A stretch of 64,000 bases of DNA from Pleurodeles waltl (taxonomy: Eukaryota > Chordata > Amphibia > Caudata > Salamandridae). Location: positions 1,026,429,066-1,026,493,065 of the forward strand of contig NC_090446.1 in assembly GCF_031143425.1 (NCBI RefSeq), in the 5' to 3' direction. The notes beneath the pieces were generated by a model. That model ran no database searches and was not told the DNA's origin. It saw nothing but the letters and a program-made list of their open reading frames with translations. The stretch's first letter is position 1; each line of letters starts with the position of its first letter. Below are positions 44,564-56,713 of the stretch, piece after piece. The translations under genes and the position numbers were made by a program.

Positions 44564-47500
44564 CTATTTATTCTCTAGTGCATCAAAGGTGTCTCCATAT
44601 GACCCTTCCTCCTCTAGCATCAGAAGATATGCCATCAGTCGTGCCCAATAGTCTTTAGGGTGGGATGCCTGGGGGAGTTCTTCTGCATATATCTCTAGCT
44701 GATCTCTACAATAGGCGATATCCCACAACCACTGTGTTACTTTCTGACAGGTTTCTTCCCCCAATGAATGGCAACTCTTCTCTTCACCAGTAAAGCAGCT
44801 ATAGCTGCCAACTTACAATTTGCTGGTTGCAGAGGTTACACATCTCCCAGCAAACCTGTTCAGGGATCACAGCACACCAGCTCAGAATCAACCCCAGTGG
44901 GCGTCTGCGTAAACAATTCCCAATATTTATATATCTTGCCACTTCCCCAGGTGTAAGAAATTTGCCCCTTGCCTATCTCATTTGTCACAAGTATCCTCTT
45001 GCCGTAAACCATAGCGGGCCAACTGTGTAGGTGTACAGTATACCTCCTGTAATAACTCAAAGTGTATGATTCATAAATTCCCATTCTCAGTCAGCCTGCC
45101 CTTAAATGTACAGCAGAATTCCCACTCTTTCTCATAAGTGCAGTCTCAAGTACCCTGTTCCAGCTATCTAACGAAGCAATATCATCCCTGTTCTTCTCGG
45201 ACTGCACCATATTATAGAGGTTCATGACCAAACCTTTACGAGATGTACTGGTGAGCATTAACTGTAAAGTTCTGGAAGTAGATGGAGCCTGTGGAATGTT
45301 GCATAGTTTTCCCTCAAGACTGCCTGCAGCTGTATGTACATGAAATGCATGAGCGGGGAATCACGACTCTGCTGCAGCAATGTTGCAAATTGAACAAACC
45401 AGTCATCTAGAACCATGTTCTTGAGCCCTGCACCACTGAGTAGGCTCAGGGCCCTCGGCTCCTCTGTGTGACAGACAACTTGGGATGATATGCTACCTAC
45501 AATGCAGGGGCACATAGAGGTCCCCAAATATTCTGGCTATAGTGGCCTGCCATGTGTGCAATGTACAATTGATTGTGCATATACTGCTGCAAACCACATC
45601 TACTCGTCCCTGGCGATAGCAATGGACTTAATGGTACGGGGTGTGCTACATCTCGTTCCACAGCTAAATGTGATATATATATATTGTTCAGGGTGCACCC
45701 AATAGTGTGCGTGTTATGCCTGCATGCATAGATAACAAAAACAGAAGTCCAGGGCATGGAATCAACCTGTTCAAAGGGGAGTACCAGCTGCCTCCACGCA
45801 ATCTGCGGCTGCTTCCCAGACCAGGTCTATGTTAATAAGGATTGGAGTGCTTTAAAAAAAAGTCTGTGTGAGATGAAGTGGGATATTCACAAATAGGTAT
45901 TAGAATTGTTGCAATATTGTAATATTGATAACCGATATGCAGTCAGCCAATGACAACGGGAGTTGGGACCACCGCTGCACTCAGTCCTCCTATTTGGTCA
46001 GTGCAATGCCATAATTCTAGCGAATCACCAGTTCGGCATGTCTGTGCACGCAGACCCCTAAATATTTTCCTGGGTCCTTGCACTAGCGCAACTCATACTC
46101 AGTATGGAACTCTACCATTCCATCCATTAGCAGTAATACATATGACTTCTCCCAAAAATACTCAGTTTTGAGTGTCCTTGGAACTGAACAACTCCCATAT
46201 CAGAGCAAATAAATGGGTCTTTAGGCCCTGCACATAAAGTACTATATCATCCGCTTAACGTGATATGGCCAGCGACCTTTTTTGGAATCTAAGGGCAGCT
46301 GCCGCATGACGCAGCCTAATAATACAGGCCAAGGGCTCCATGGCTACATCAAACAATATCGGAGATAGTGGATATCCCTGCCGGGTATCTCAACATACCA
46401 CAAGCAGGGCCGATATCACTCTGTTCACATGAACCCGAGCTACAGTTTCTGTGCATAACAGTCAGATCCAATGCAGCAACCGCGCTGGAATTCCCATCCT
46501 CTGAAGAATGGTGAACAAGTAAGGCCAAGCAACAGACTTGAATGCCTTGGCAGCATCTACTAGTACTGCTGCTGCCTTCATTAAGGAATCTAAATAATGC
46601 AGCAGGTCAAATAGCATGGGTAGATTTTGGGTGGTGCAGTGGGAAGGGACAAACCTGGCCCGATCTGTCAGCACCATGCTAGAACTCATCAAAGGACAGA
46701 CATTAGTGTCTGTGTTAATAAGGGACAATGGCCTATCTGATTCACAGTGCTCCTGCGGCTTATGAGGCTTCTGGAGAGTGATTATGAGTTCCTCTCTCAA
46801 TGTAGAGGGAAGACGGCGCACCTCATAGGCTTCTTCAAACATCTGCAGAAGAAACAGGGCTAAGAGGTCGCTATATTCTTTGTAAAACTCTCCCGGCAGA
46901 TCATTCAGCCCAGGGGACTTACCATTTGTTAATCCTTTTATAGCCTCTTTTATTTCATCAGTTGTAAATGGTTGACTAAAAAATTCCCCTTGCCCCTCCA
47001 ACAGCCCCACTAATGCAAAATCATCCAAATAGCTATACACATTAGCCGGCTGCCTGGGCCCACATAATGCAGTACAAACAGCCACAAACTGCCCCAGTAT
47101 TGCTTCAGTATCATAGCAGGGCTCATCTAGAACCTTTTATTGGCCAATGTACTCCCTGGTTGGCCCCCCTCACCATCAGCGCGGGCAACCTGCCTCCTTG
47201 ACACATGTCGGACATCACTTTCAGCAGTCTCATTGTATTCAGTGACCTGTTCCTGGATATGTGCCAGAATATCAGGTGAAAGATTGGCGACATAGTCCCA
47301 CTCCAGCACCTGCAGTGTATCTTCGATCGTTTTTAGCCTAGTCCGAATGTCTCCAAGGATACCTGCTCAGGCGCTGATACAGACCCCCCTGATAGTGGGT
47401 TTGAACGCCTCCCAGAATACACCCACACTCTCTATCGTATCCCGATTCAGGAGGAAATACTTCACTATGGCATCCCTAACCGTCTCTCGGAAGACCTGTT

Positions 47501-48292
47501 CTAGGAAGGCCACATGTGGAAGCCTCCAACAAAACTGCCTGCGCATGTGCACAGGTATGTTGAGTTGCAGATAAACTGGTGCATGATCTGACAAGGTGCG
47601 TGGAAGGTGGCACACCTCCTCCACCCATCCCAGAGGGTCTCTAGTTAAGAACCAGTAATCCAGCCAGGACCATGATCTATGTACTGAGGACACATAGGCA
47701 CCCTCCCTGTTCCCAGACGTCTTAGCCTGCGCACATCTATGGCCGCATAATCCAGCATATAGTCCTTCATTATTTTGGCAGCTCATTTATCCTCTCCACT
47801 CGAGGCCGCTAACCTGTCAAGTCTTCGATCCAGACATAAGTTAAAATCCCCCCCCCCCACACCCACAGCAATGGCATACATGGCAAAACATGCTGGTGGT
47901 TCCGTATATGCAGTAAAAACAGGTCATCCATATTAGGACCATATGTATTAAGCATAGTAACCATGATGCCAGACAACCTGCCCTGAACCACAACAAACGG
48001 TCCCTGGTCATTCATCTCAGAATGCGTCAGCTCAAACAACACCCCCTGTTTGACTAAGATAAAAAACCCGAGCCTTCGTAGAATATGACGAGGACATACG
48101 GAATCCCGCCAACCTCTCTCCCACCCAGTTAGCAGCATACTTGCAGAGATGCGTTTCTTGCAAATATGCTACCTGCACATTATGTTGATCAAGATATGCT
48201 AGCACTTGTCTAATTTTTTGGGGTTGTTGAGCCCCCACCCATTCCAAGACAGAAAGCTGAGTGAGGCCACGCTAGTAGCAGCTCTGGTTTTC
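44564..48292 (-). pseudogene. L1-B ORF2: endonuclease and reverse transcriptase
   Basis: The frame opens at about 48290 with LSFLSWNGWGLNNP (one shift near 48220), then VAYLQETHL (QET motif), LNTYGPN, and a later segment DYWFLTRDP..SDHAPVYLQL (endonuclease end). RT blocks lie at 46462-47085: FTTDEIKEAIKGL, GKSPGLNDLPGEFYKE, RPLSLINTD and VDAAKAFKSV. The palm box near 46245 reads stop-ADDIVLY, the Tyr codon being replaced by a stop. SPILFDVAMEPLA is just upstream. The last frames (45258-45527 and 44564-44764) belong to the C-terminal part. At least five disruptions are visible. Confidence 0.85.
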
Positions 48293-48810
48293 ATCTCGCC
48301 AGGATACCATCAATTGTGCATTGGAATAAAGCAAGTCAATACTGGGCAACAACTGCAATACACACGCTGTATGCGTAGAACTGCTCCCAATCCCAAACCA
48401 CCCCCCACTCATATTAGCATCCCCAACTTGCCAAAGGCACATTCCATCCATTCAACCATAATGTCAACATTGAGAACCATTCAGCAGTTCACTGTGCAAA
48501 CTCTATCACTCGACAAGTGCAGTCATAGAACACTGGGTATCTCCTCCAGGGGTTGGATAGAGGGTTGGCTTCTGATGTAAAGATGTGACCCGGCCATCTG
48601 CACAGTAACCATTCCCTGGGGGTATCCATCCACCCTACCTAGACACTAATACCCGGTACTGGGGTGATGGAACAAGGATCAACTAACCACCCCAAGGCAT
48701 AGCACAGATCAGAACAATTAAGGTTGCATCAGTCTTGTTGTGTCGTAACTAATCAACCATGAATCAGTTTTATCAGAGGCCTGTCTACACCACAATCCTG
48801 CCTTCTTGAG

Positions 48811-49341
48811 TTAGTCCATGACAGCCTGTGGGGTGGTAAAGATATTTTGACCTTCTGGTAGTTGCACCCACAGCTGAGACGGATACATAATGGCATATTC
48901 CACAACTGCCTGCTGCAGTTTCTTTTTTATTGCCGCAAAGTCCTTTCTGGCTGACTGAATGGCTTGGGTGAAATATGGATAGAAAGCCATTTCACTGCCT
49001 TGATATTGAACTGTCTTGCACTCCCTGGAGAGGCGCAGCATCACATCTTGACTTCTATAGTTACATAGTCTTGTGATTATTGGTTGGGTTGGCGCTCCCG
49101 GTGGCATTCTCGCTACCAAGTATCTGTGGGCTTGTTCAACTACCAACATATTAGAAAAGAGTTCAACACGAAAGACATCTCGAAGGAGCTCCTCACCAAA
49201 TGTTTCCATTTTCCCCATATTAGAAGTTTCTGGCACTCCCAAAAGGTGTATATTATTCCTACAGGATCTCGCTGCAAGATCTTCATTCTTCACTTGAATG
49301 ATGGCAATTACTTTCTCCATATTCAAGCACTTATCCCTCAT
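48811..49341 (-). pseudogene. L1-B ORF1 protein
   Basis: 176 residues after an in-frame stop; upstream frame continues to about 49570. Visible features: CRNNIHLLGVPE (RRM start), VVEQAHRYLVARMPPGA, TQPIITRLCNYRSQDVMLR (C-terminal domain) and a Lys-rich helix (KDFAAIKKKLQQAVVEYA). The order matches L1-type ORF1 proteins that bind the element RNA. It ends with a TAG at 48811. Confidence 0.85.
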
Positions 49342-50934
49342 ACTCTATAAGGTGTCTACAGTGGTGAATACACATTGTTCTGCTTCCGCAATGCATGTCC
49401 TATATCGATTAGGTTTAGTTGCCATTTGATCCATGTGGACATTTAGCATATTTATTTTTCTGTCAATCAATTGCAGGCTGTGTTTTGCATTGCAAGTAGT
49501 ATTGCTTCCAAAGCTCCATGTTCTGATGCCGGCTCCTCCTATTCACTACCTGGTGACATTTCTTGAATGGGTTAATGGGCGCGCTTGGCCTCAAAGGTGA
49601 GGTACGACTAGTGCTTGTCGGTCTTACCCATCACAGCACAAACTTTGCTTTAGCACCTATGGAGCACCGCACCGCCCCACCAGAGAGGCGCTATGAGTAG
49701 CAACCAGTCTCAGCACCTCCCAAACCATGTCCAGCTGTGAACTCATTATAAGTAGTTGGTGATAGCAATATCTGAGGCCTCCCATCTGCAGGATCCGTCT
49801 ATTCAGCGGCTACCTCACCACGCACCTCACCTGCTCGGCTAACTTTTCAGCCTAGTCAAGTCCCCACAGCCAGTACAAGTGCCCGCACGTCACTAATGTG
49901 CCTTGCATTCCCATCACAAAGGCAATAAATCTTATAATGTACACAAGGCCACCACATTTCTCCTGCACATCCTTTCACTTTAGGATGCCCACCTTCAGGA
50001 TATCCAACACAAAGAGCACGGTTTCTGCCACTGTATTACTCTCTCAGGTGTGGCATGAGTTCAATTTGATTCCTCACAACACTCTCTTTGTGAATCACCA
50101 GTTGCACACAGTGCAGGCTACTCTTGCCACTCTTTGCCCCTGCTTTAGTTGTTTGCAGTGTAAATGAAGACTGCATAGCCTCACAGCAGAGATAGCATAT
50201 TCTGGGTCTGCCAGTCGGAATCTCTGTCAGGCACCAGGGCTCTCCTTCATTCAGCCGACCACTACACCAGGCCACGCCATCTGCCCCAGAAGGTCAGGCA
50301 TCACAGGTAGCCATCCCAGTGTGCATGGCAGGAGCGCTGTCTTCTGAATACGCAGGCCATGGGCCGGTATACGCTGCAGGGCTGCCAAGCATCAGCAGTC
50401 TCATACAGGTAACTGGGGTGCTATGAACAGCCTGCCGGTGTCCCCAGTCGAACGTGCTGGCACAGTCACTCCCCACCCACAACTCGGCCACTTGCTTCTC
50501 CTCTGCATATAGTAGTCCGCATGCCTTAGCAGGTAGGCCGCACTCACTTCTAAGTCCCTGGCTGCACCACTCCTCCTCTTAAGCTCACTCATCCTTGAAC
50601 GTTCTGCAGCTGCAGGGCTGCACTTTCCGGGCTCACAGCCTCCTGCAACCTGGTCCAGGCACTCATCACTCAGCCAGTCGGCCCCTCAGCTCAAGTACAC
50701 TGCCATCTTCCTCCTATGGCATCTGGGCCTGCAGTCCATGATGCATCACTCTCCAAAGAGCTTGGCTCGCTATTTTGTCAAATTTGTGCACCTCGCCCCA
50801 GCACCTCGTCATACAGCACTGCTATAAGGGTGTATGGGCTCCCAGAGCCAGGATAATTGTTGGATTTTGGGCCACAGTCGGCAGAGTCACACTACAGTTT
50901 GGCCATCTTGCTTTGGGCCCTTTAGTGCCCCCTA

Positions 50935-51524
50935 AGTTTGAATGTTATAGTTATATTTTAATGCACAACACAGCAGAGTCACTTTTGGACCACTGGTAAA
51001 GATCTTGTACTATCTCTCAGAAGGTTCTAATTATGGTATTTGATGGAAATATGTGTCTGTTTATTTGCTCATGCTTTGAACATTAAACATGCCTAGTGAT
51101 AAAACATTTATGCCTTCTTTGCATCAAAAACATTGGGTTGAAAGTTTCACTCACGCAAGATGTTTATTTTGAATGTTAGATTTTGATGAACAGCAACACA
51201 GAGTCACTTTCAGCCTAGTGGTAAAGCTCTTGGAGTGTTATTCAAGTGGTTGAAGGTTGAAATCTTGGTATCTCATGGCAGCGTGTCTATTTACTCATGT
51301 TTTGAATATTAAACATTCCTAGTGAAGGAACATTTATATCTTTTTCCAATCAAAAACTTTGGGTTGAATGCAATACCAACGTCTGAAATGTGCATGGTGA
51401 AGAGTCTCATGTGGACTAGTAGTTAAGGTCTGAGACCCATATACTGAATGTTTGCTGGCTCAAGCATAGATGTGGCAGTATCCAGTTCCCTGTTTTAATT
51501 TCTTTTCAACTTCAAATATTTAAG
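50935..51524 (+). repeat. tRNA-like tandem array, block 5 (last)
   Basis: It resumes at TTTGAATGTTATAGTTA of an A monomer, passes through module 1 (ACCACTGGTAAAGATCTTG), and then through a second partial monomer with modules 1 and 2. It ends at CTTCAAATATTTAAG. No further monomer is seen to the right. The edge lies at the TTAA of the monomer (51520-51523). Confidence 0.9.
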
Positions 51525-52440
51525 AAGAACCAAAGACTCGTCCACAGCTATTTCCTTCCTTGGAACATGTATCTCTGAAATTCGATCTACAAAGTGACCA
51601 CGGACAGGCTGAATCTTAAAAAGACAGTCACAATCAGAGTGATCTTGTGGCAAAGCTAAAGCATTATCAACAAAATTCAGTATCCGAAGCAGAAGCAAAT
51701 ACAGATCGCAACTCATGATTGCAGGAAATATGGCCATTGCCATCATGGGACCGGTAGACCAATATTAAGACAGTGACGGCTTCCTTATCAAGCCCTTCGA
51801 AAAAGTTCAACCCATGAACTTCTTCAACTCTTCCAGATTTGTGGGAATCCCAGGGGTAGCTTTAGAGTAAAGCTTAAGTATGGCACTGTTGTCCCTCAGA
51901 TACTGTTCAGCATACACATTAGCCTGCTCAACAATCACATGAAAATAAATCGTCCACAAACAACTGAAAGAAATTTATAGGCAAAAAGTTTTCAGTATTT
52001 ACTCTACACCCTGCAACACCAGTAAAGGCAGGCAAAGCCAGCTGCACAATGTTTGGGGCAACCCAGAATTTAGTTCTTGCAATGGAAAGCCTTGCAGTCC
52101 CAGACTGCAATCCAGATGCCTCTTGTTGCACTATCAGCACATCAGTGTCCTCCTCAAAAACAAGCACTTCATCTGCACTGAGAGTGGCTTCAATATCAGA
52201 TGATTACTCTCAGACAGAAAATATTCACTGCCAGAATCTTTCTCCTCTGCCTCAGGCACAGTTAGTCTCATAATCATGGTCAGAGGAAAATTGAAAAAGC
52301 ATACCAACAACCCTCAGAGCGGTAAGCCTTTGGCTAGCTATAATCCTTATTAATAAAACTAATAAGTCAACAACAAACATTGTGTAAAATAAGTAATAAG
52401 CAAAGTGTGGCTTTAGTCACAAAGACCTATATCCTTGAAA
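51525..52440 (-). pseudogene. piggyBac-type transposase fragment
   Basis: The minus-strand frames 51495-51746 and neighbours contain MSCDLYLLLLRILNFVDN, DCLFKIQPVRGHFVDRI and PRKEIAVDESLVLLK. These match the region of piggyBac transposases before and around the second catalytic Asp (KIRPV..., VDESLV). Upstream frames hold EQANVYAEQYL and GIPTNLEELKKFMG-like segments, interrupted by stops. The C-terminal catalytic part is absent because the copy ends abruptly at the array edge. The last residues of the open frame (KYLKLKRN) are array sequence, not transposase. Confidence 0.8.
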
Positions 52441-52839
52441 ACTATTCCATTCACTTGCCAGAGACTGCTAGACTCACCACTACCTACTCTGCACAGACAC
52501 AGCACGGACTAACGGACCCACTAGAAAAGAAAAAAAAAAAAAAAAGTGACACATAAGACAACACAACACACAATAAAACATAAGCCAATATGCTGTCATT
52601 ATTCCACCATTTACAAAAAATGTATTTATGCATGGCAATGACACTCATTTGGAGTAAACAGTACAAAAAGGTTTTTCTTACCAAACACATGCAACTATGC
52701 AAACTGCAGCAATACCACTGCCGAAACTGCAAGCAGGAGTCACAACAAAGTAATGAAAAGCTTTGCAATAGAATAAAAAACAGAAATAAAACATTACAAT
52801 TACAAATGCAAATAATGTGCTAGTACATACACACACTAC
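52441..52839. other. Unassigned sequence with A-run
   Basis: No gene is recognised. A run of A with one G lies at about 52528-52546. It could be the tail of a short insertion, but no matching element is delimited. Confidence 0.4.
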
Positions 52840-53260
52840 CAGCCATGCTGGGGGGCAGATGGGACTAAAAATATGGCCAAAATATTTATTCAAAAAGGGA
52901 TGACCCTTGCCCAAGGGGCCGCTCCCCACAACAACAATATTGCCCAAAAACAAAATCCCTGGTGTCTAGTGGTGTCTGCCCCCGTTGCGAGCAGATGGGC
53001 CTAAAAGCATAAGGACAATCTGCCCCAAGTGAGGCAGAAATGGCCAAAATAATCACCCCTCAAATGGGAGTGACTCTTTTCCAAGGGGCCCCTCCCCAAC
53101 ATTGTTATCATACACAAAGAAAATGTTCCTGGTGGCCTAGTGGTTTCTCCCCCCCTAGGGGGAGATGGGCCGAAAAAAAGGCTGCTCTGCTCCAAAGGGG
53201 GGCAGAGACAGCCAAAATAATCACCCCCTAAGAGGGAGTGATCCTTGCCCAAGTATGGTG
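52840..53260. repeat. Repeat X-type tandem hairpin units, second locus
   Basis: Two to three units of the same kind as 43060-43790 are present. They share CCCTGGTGTCTAGTGG, TCTGCCCC, GGGGCAGA, AAATGGCCAAAAT and CTTGCCCAAGGGGC. The period is about 150-160 bp. This shows that the unit array is a dispersed repeat, not a local feature of one element. Confidence 0.7.
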
Positions 53261-53587
53261 AAAACAAATAAGATTTTTGCTTTGAAACAAAAATTGGGTT
53301 TCCAAACACCTCTAAAGAATACAGGAAGTATTGTTGACCATTAAATCTCGGTTTGACTATTTTAACATTCGGTGCGTTCAAAATACTGGATTTGATAACT
53401 TTAAAAGGAAGCAAGGTGTAGTTGCAAGTCCTGAGCCTAAAGCATAATGAAAATAGAAGGCAATTCATGTGTTCTTTGCATTGGCAGCATGTAGCAGGAA
53501 TAATTAGATTTAAGTGCCTAAATATGTCCTGGAGAGTAATCCTTCAACATGGCCTCAATTTCTATTGACCTGTATTAATCTGTATAA
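53261..53587. other. Unassigned interval before the second Harbinger
   Basis: AT-rich sequence without a recognisable gene or terminus. It ends in the TAA target site (53585-53587). Confidence 0.4.
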
Positions 53588-54171
53588 GGGCCTCATTATG
53601 AGTTTGGCTGTCGGACCACCAGACCGATATGTTGGCAGTCCTGAAAAGACCGCCATGCCAGAGGTATTATGAGTTATACAGGCAGGACTGTCCACTGCCA
53701 AGCAAAAAATGGCAGACTGCCTGCGCCGTAGTGGCTTGGATGTAGCATACTGACCTCCAGCACCATCAGCGCAGCGGCCAGCCACAAGTCTATTGCAGTG
53801 TCACACTCGCCATGGCGGTCCCCTCATGGGGGTAAGCCAATGCTGGTCGACCATGGCGGTTTGCGGTCAGCAAAGTAACAGACAAGTGGACATTGGATGA
53901 ATTAAAAAACAACACAGCTGACACACATTGGCCAAGTGAACACATGTGCAAAGGACAATATAAAACACACCCCTTCACAGATCACAATCCTTTGCATTTC
54001 CACACAGAGCAAAAATCAACGACCAGCACATATCAATTATTATACAGGTTAGGCGCCCCTTTTTTCACCATCCCCTAGAACACCCTGCACACACTTTTTC
54101 CATTCACACACTATTGTAAGTCCCTGTCACCCGCTTTTTTTGTCCACCATCATGTGTAAAAAAATCCCTGA

Positions 54172-54510
54172 TTCTCTGAAGGTGAGTTAAGAGTCATGGT
54201 GGATGAAATCATAAGAGTAGAGCCCAAGTCCATCATACCCCTCTCAGCAAGAAAATTGAAAATATGGGGCAGGACTGTCAACAGAGTGAATGCTGTAGTC
54301 ACCACCCTGCGCACAAAGGAGGACGTTAGGAAGAGGTGGAACGACCGGAGGGGCAAGATGCATTTCTGGTCTTCAGGCACCAGCTGCAGTCCAAGAAAAC
54401 TGGCGGTGGCTGTCCCAATGGCCCATTATAACTCTTTCCCTGGATGGAAAAGGTCTTGGCCATCTATACCCTGAGGGCTTGACAGGAGTACCTGGAGGAG
54501 TAGAGTCTGG
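54172..54510 (+). pseudogene. Second Harbinger: Myb A exon 1 remnant
   Basis: The frame contains ELRVMVDEIIRVEP and RKLKIWGRTVNRVNAVV, then KEDVRKRWNDRRGKM, collinear with Myb A exon 1 of the first element. The K of RKRWND is intact here where the first copy has a stop. Later it frameshifts and stops near 54476. The donor GTAAGT at 54511 occupies the same position as in the first element. Confidence 0.8.
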
Positions 54511-55667
54511 TAAGTTACACCACAAAAACTATCACAGAAATTCAATGTCATGCGTGCTCACAGTTCAGCTTTTGCCACTGTCTTGTTCATGTACTTCACA
54601 ACGTTCAAGACACTTTCTGTACCCACCATGCCAGCCCCTTTCATTGTCATCCAAGTGTAAGAGTGAAGTCTGTACTATGAAAGTTCCTGTAGGTACTGTA
54701 TGCACTGAGTCAATCTTGCAGAGTGTAAACGTGTTGGTCCACTCAGCCCACTCCCTGTTCACCAGCAGATCCTGTCATGTAGCCAATATGAGGCTCTCGT
54801 TGCAACGCTTGCTCTGAATGCCTCAGTCCATTGACTAGATTTGGAATATGTACTGAGGTGAATCCCTGAACTAGTCCTTATGTGCCTTTTATATAATTGT
54901 CAATGCATCTCTGGCTCAAGGAGTTTACCCTTCATAAGTCACATAGGTGTGTCCGTAGCATGGGCTACCTGATGTCAGTAGGCTTGCTTAGTCATTGTAG
55001 CCATGCCATAAGCAGGGTAGTTGGTTAGTCTGCAGATGGATACAAAAGTTTGCAGTCACGTCCCTGTACTTAGTGACATGTGTGCTTTACACATGTGGTG
55101 TGCTGCCAAATTGACAATTTTTTGCTTGGTGTTTCTGACATGTGTGTGACACAACCATTTGGGCAAAAACTTGTGACTGTAATCACTTGATTCATACAGG
55201 TAAGTGCCCATCAGAAGAAGGACATATGGAGCGCCAGAAGGTGTGGACCTTCCGGCGCATCATTTCTTATTGTTGTATTATTGTGTATGTGACATATGGA
55301 TGTCTGCATGTCCTTGTGTGGGGTCTGTGGAAATGAACCTGGCATTGGCCGTCTATTGTATGACAACAGGTAACTGAGGTATGGTTGCACGAGGCAAAGC
55401 ATTGAAGTTGATGTGGTCTCCTACTTGTTCAGAGGTTTCCATGACTGCACAACTTCAGCCATACAATTGTAGTCTGAAATCTTAATTTTCTTGTGGGCAA
55501 CTGTTGACAGTTCTGATGGCACAAATGCATATGGTATGGTACATGTAGGAGGAACTTTGATGTAATTTGTTGTTGGGGCCTACTTGACGTCATGGTAATG
55601 TTTGCTAACCACAGATGTTATTCAAGTGTGATCAGGAACAGGGCCCTTTTCCTCTTTGTATTTTCAG
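54511..55667. other. Second Harbinger: intronic/unassigned sequence
   Basis: No transposase-like frame is present, although the first element has its transposase between Myb A and Myb B. A pyrimidine-rich acceptor (CTTTGTATTTTCAG) ends the interval at 55667. The transposase and first Myb B exon were probably deleted here. Confidence 0.5.
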
Positions 55668-56010
55668 CATCAGCCCAGGCAAGGGAGGGAGAAAAGGCAC
55701 AACCAAGTGGGGGAGCATCTACCAATGGTACCTTCAATCATGACACCACCGACATAGAGGGACCCAGTGGTCTGTAGGGTGAGGGGAGTGCCACGGAGTA
55801 GAAAGGACCAACACCTTCATTATCTGATTCTTTCTCCAGTGGCCACTCCCTAGTGGTGGCGGACACATCAGGACCTGCTTCAGTACCATCTTTGTCCACC
55901 AACCCCAGTTCTATCTCAACCCTCCCTGTTGCTCCTCACCCAGTTGGCCATGCCCTCTTTGCCAAGAGGGTGGGTTTCTCCTTTGCTGCAGGCACCTGAG
56001 TCCCAGCCAG
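55668..56010 (+). pseudogene. Second Harbinger: Myb B-like exon, 5' part
   Basis: It begins CATCAGCCCAGGC after the acceptor, matching CATCATCAGGCGG of the first element. It continues with the Ser/Thr/Pro linker and GTGGGTTTCTCCTTTGCTGC (compare the VGITFAPG segment). Stops are present. It is cut at about 56010 by L1-C and resumes at 59826. Confidence 0.65.
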
Positions 56011-56104
56011 TTTTAAAAAAAAATTATTTAATTTTATTAACTGTAAAGAAGGATAAACAGACTCACAGTAAGTTTTTACAGTTATCACAGTATGGTAACA
56101 ATAA

Positions 56105-56713
56105 GGCCCTCATTCTAACCGCGGTAACCGCCATATGGTCGCTCCGCGGTCAAAAGACTGCTGGGGCCATTTCAACTTTCCCACTGGGCCGGCGGGCGCT
56201 AGCCAAGTTAGCGCCCAACGGCCCAGCGGGAAAGGGGCCTGCAACACTGAAGCCGGCTCCGAATGGAGCCGGCGGTGTTGAAGGTGTGCGACGGGTGCAG
56301 TAGCACCCGTCATGCTTTTCACTGTCTGCTAGGCAGACAGTGAAAAGCAGGCTGGGGCCCTGTTAGGGGGCCCCTGCACTGCCCATGCCATTGGCCATTG
56401 GCATGGGCAGTGCAGGGGCCCCCAGGGGCCCCAGGACACCCGTTCCCGCCATCCTGTTCCTGGCGGTAAAAACCACCAGAAACAGGGTGGCGGGAAGGGG
56501 GTCAGAATCCCCATGGCGGCACTGCTTGCAGCGCCGCCATGGTGGATTTGGGCAACCGGGGGAAATCCGGCGGGAAACCGCCGGACCCGGTTTTCTGACC
56601 GTGGCTTTACCGCCGCGGTCAGAATGGCCCAGGAAGCACCGCCAGCCTGTTGGCAGTGCTTCCGTCATCCGCGACCCTGGCGGTTTTGTACCGCCAGGGT
56701 CGGAATGACCCCC
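56105..56713. mobile_element. 609-bp palindromic MITE (Harbinger-type), copy 2
   Basis: This is the same family as 39363-39976: start GGCCCTCATTCTAACC, end GGTCGGAATGACCCCC, with TAA flanking on both sides (56102-56104 and 56714-56716). Hairpin arms are shared, but some differ in one arm only. For example, GCGCCCAACGGCCC here breaks a stem that is perfect in copy 1, so the ancestral state was the full palindrome. Confidence 0.9.

Larger units (their letters stand above)
44409..50934 (-). mobile_element. L1-B: near full-length L1-like LINE, minus strand
   Basis: A 6.5-kb element inserted in an array monomer. The array reads GGTTCAAATA to the left and AGTTTGAATG to the right, so a degenerate 8-9 bp target duplication is possible. 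On the minus strand it contains a presumed 5' region (50934 to about 49570), ORF1, ORF2 with endonuclease and RT, and a C-terminal part ending near 44564. Multiple stops and frameshifts are present. Confidence 0.85.
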
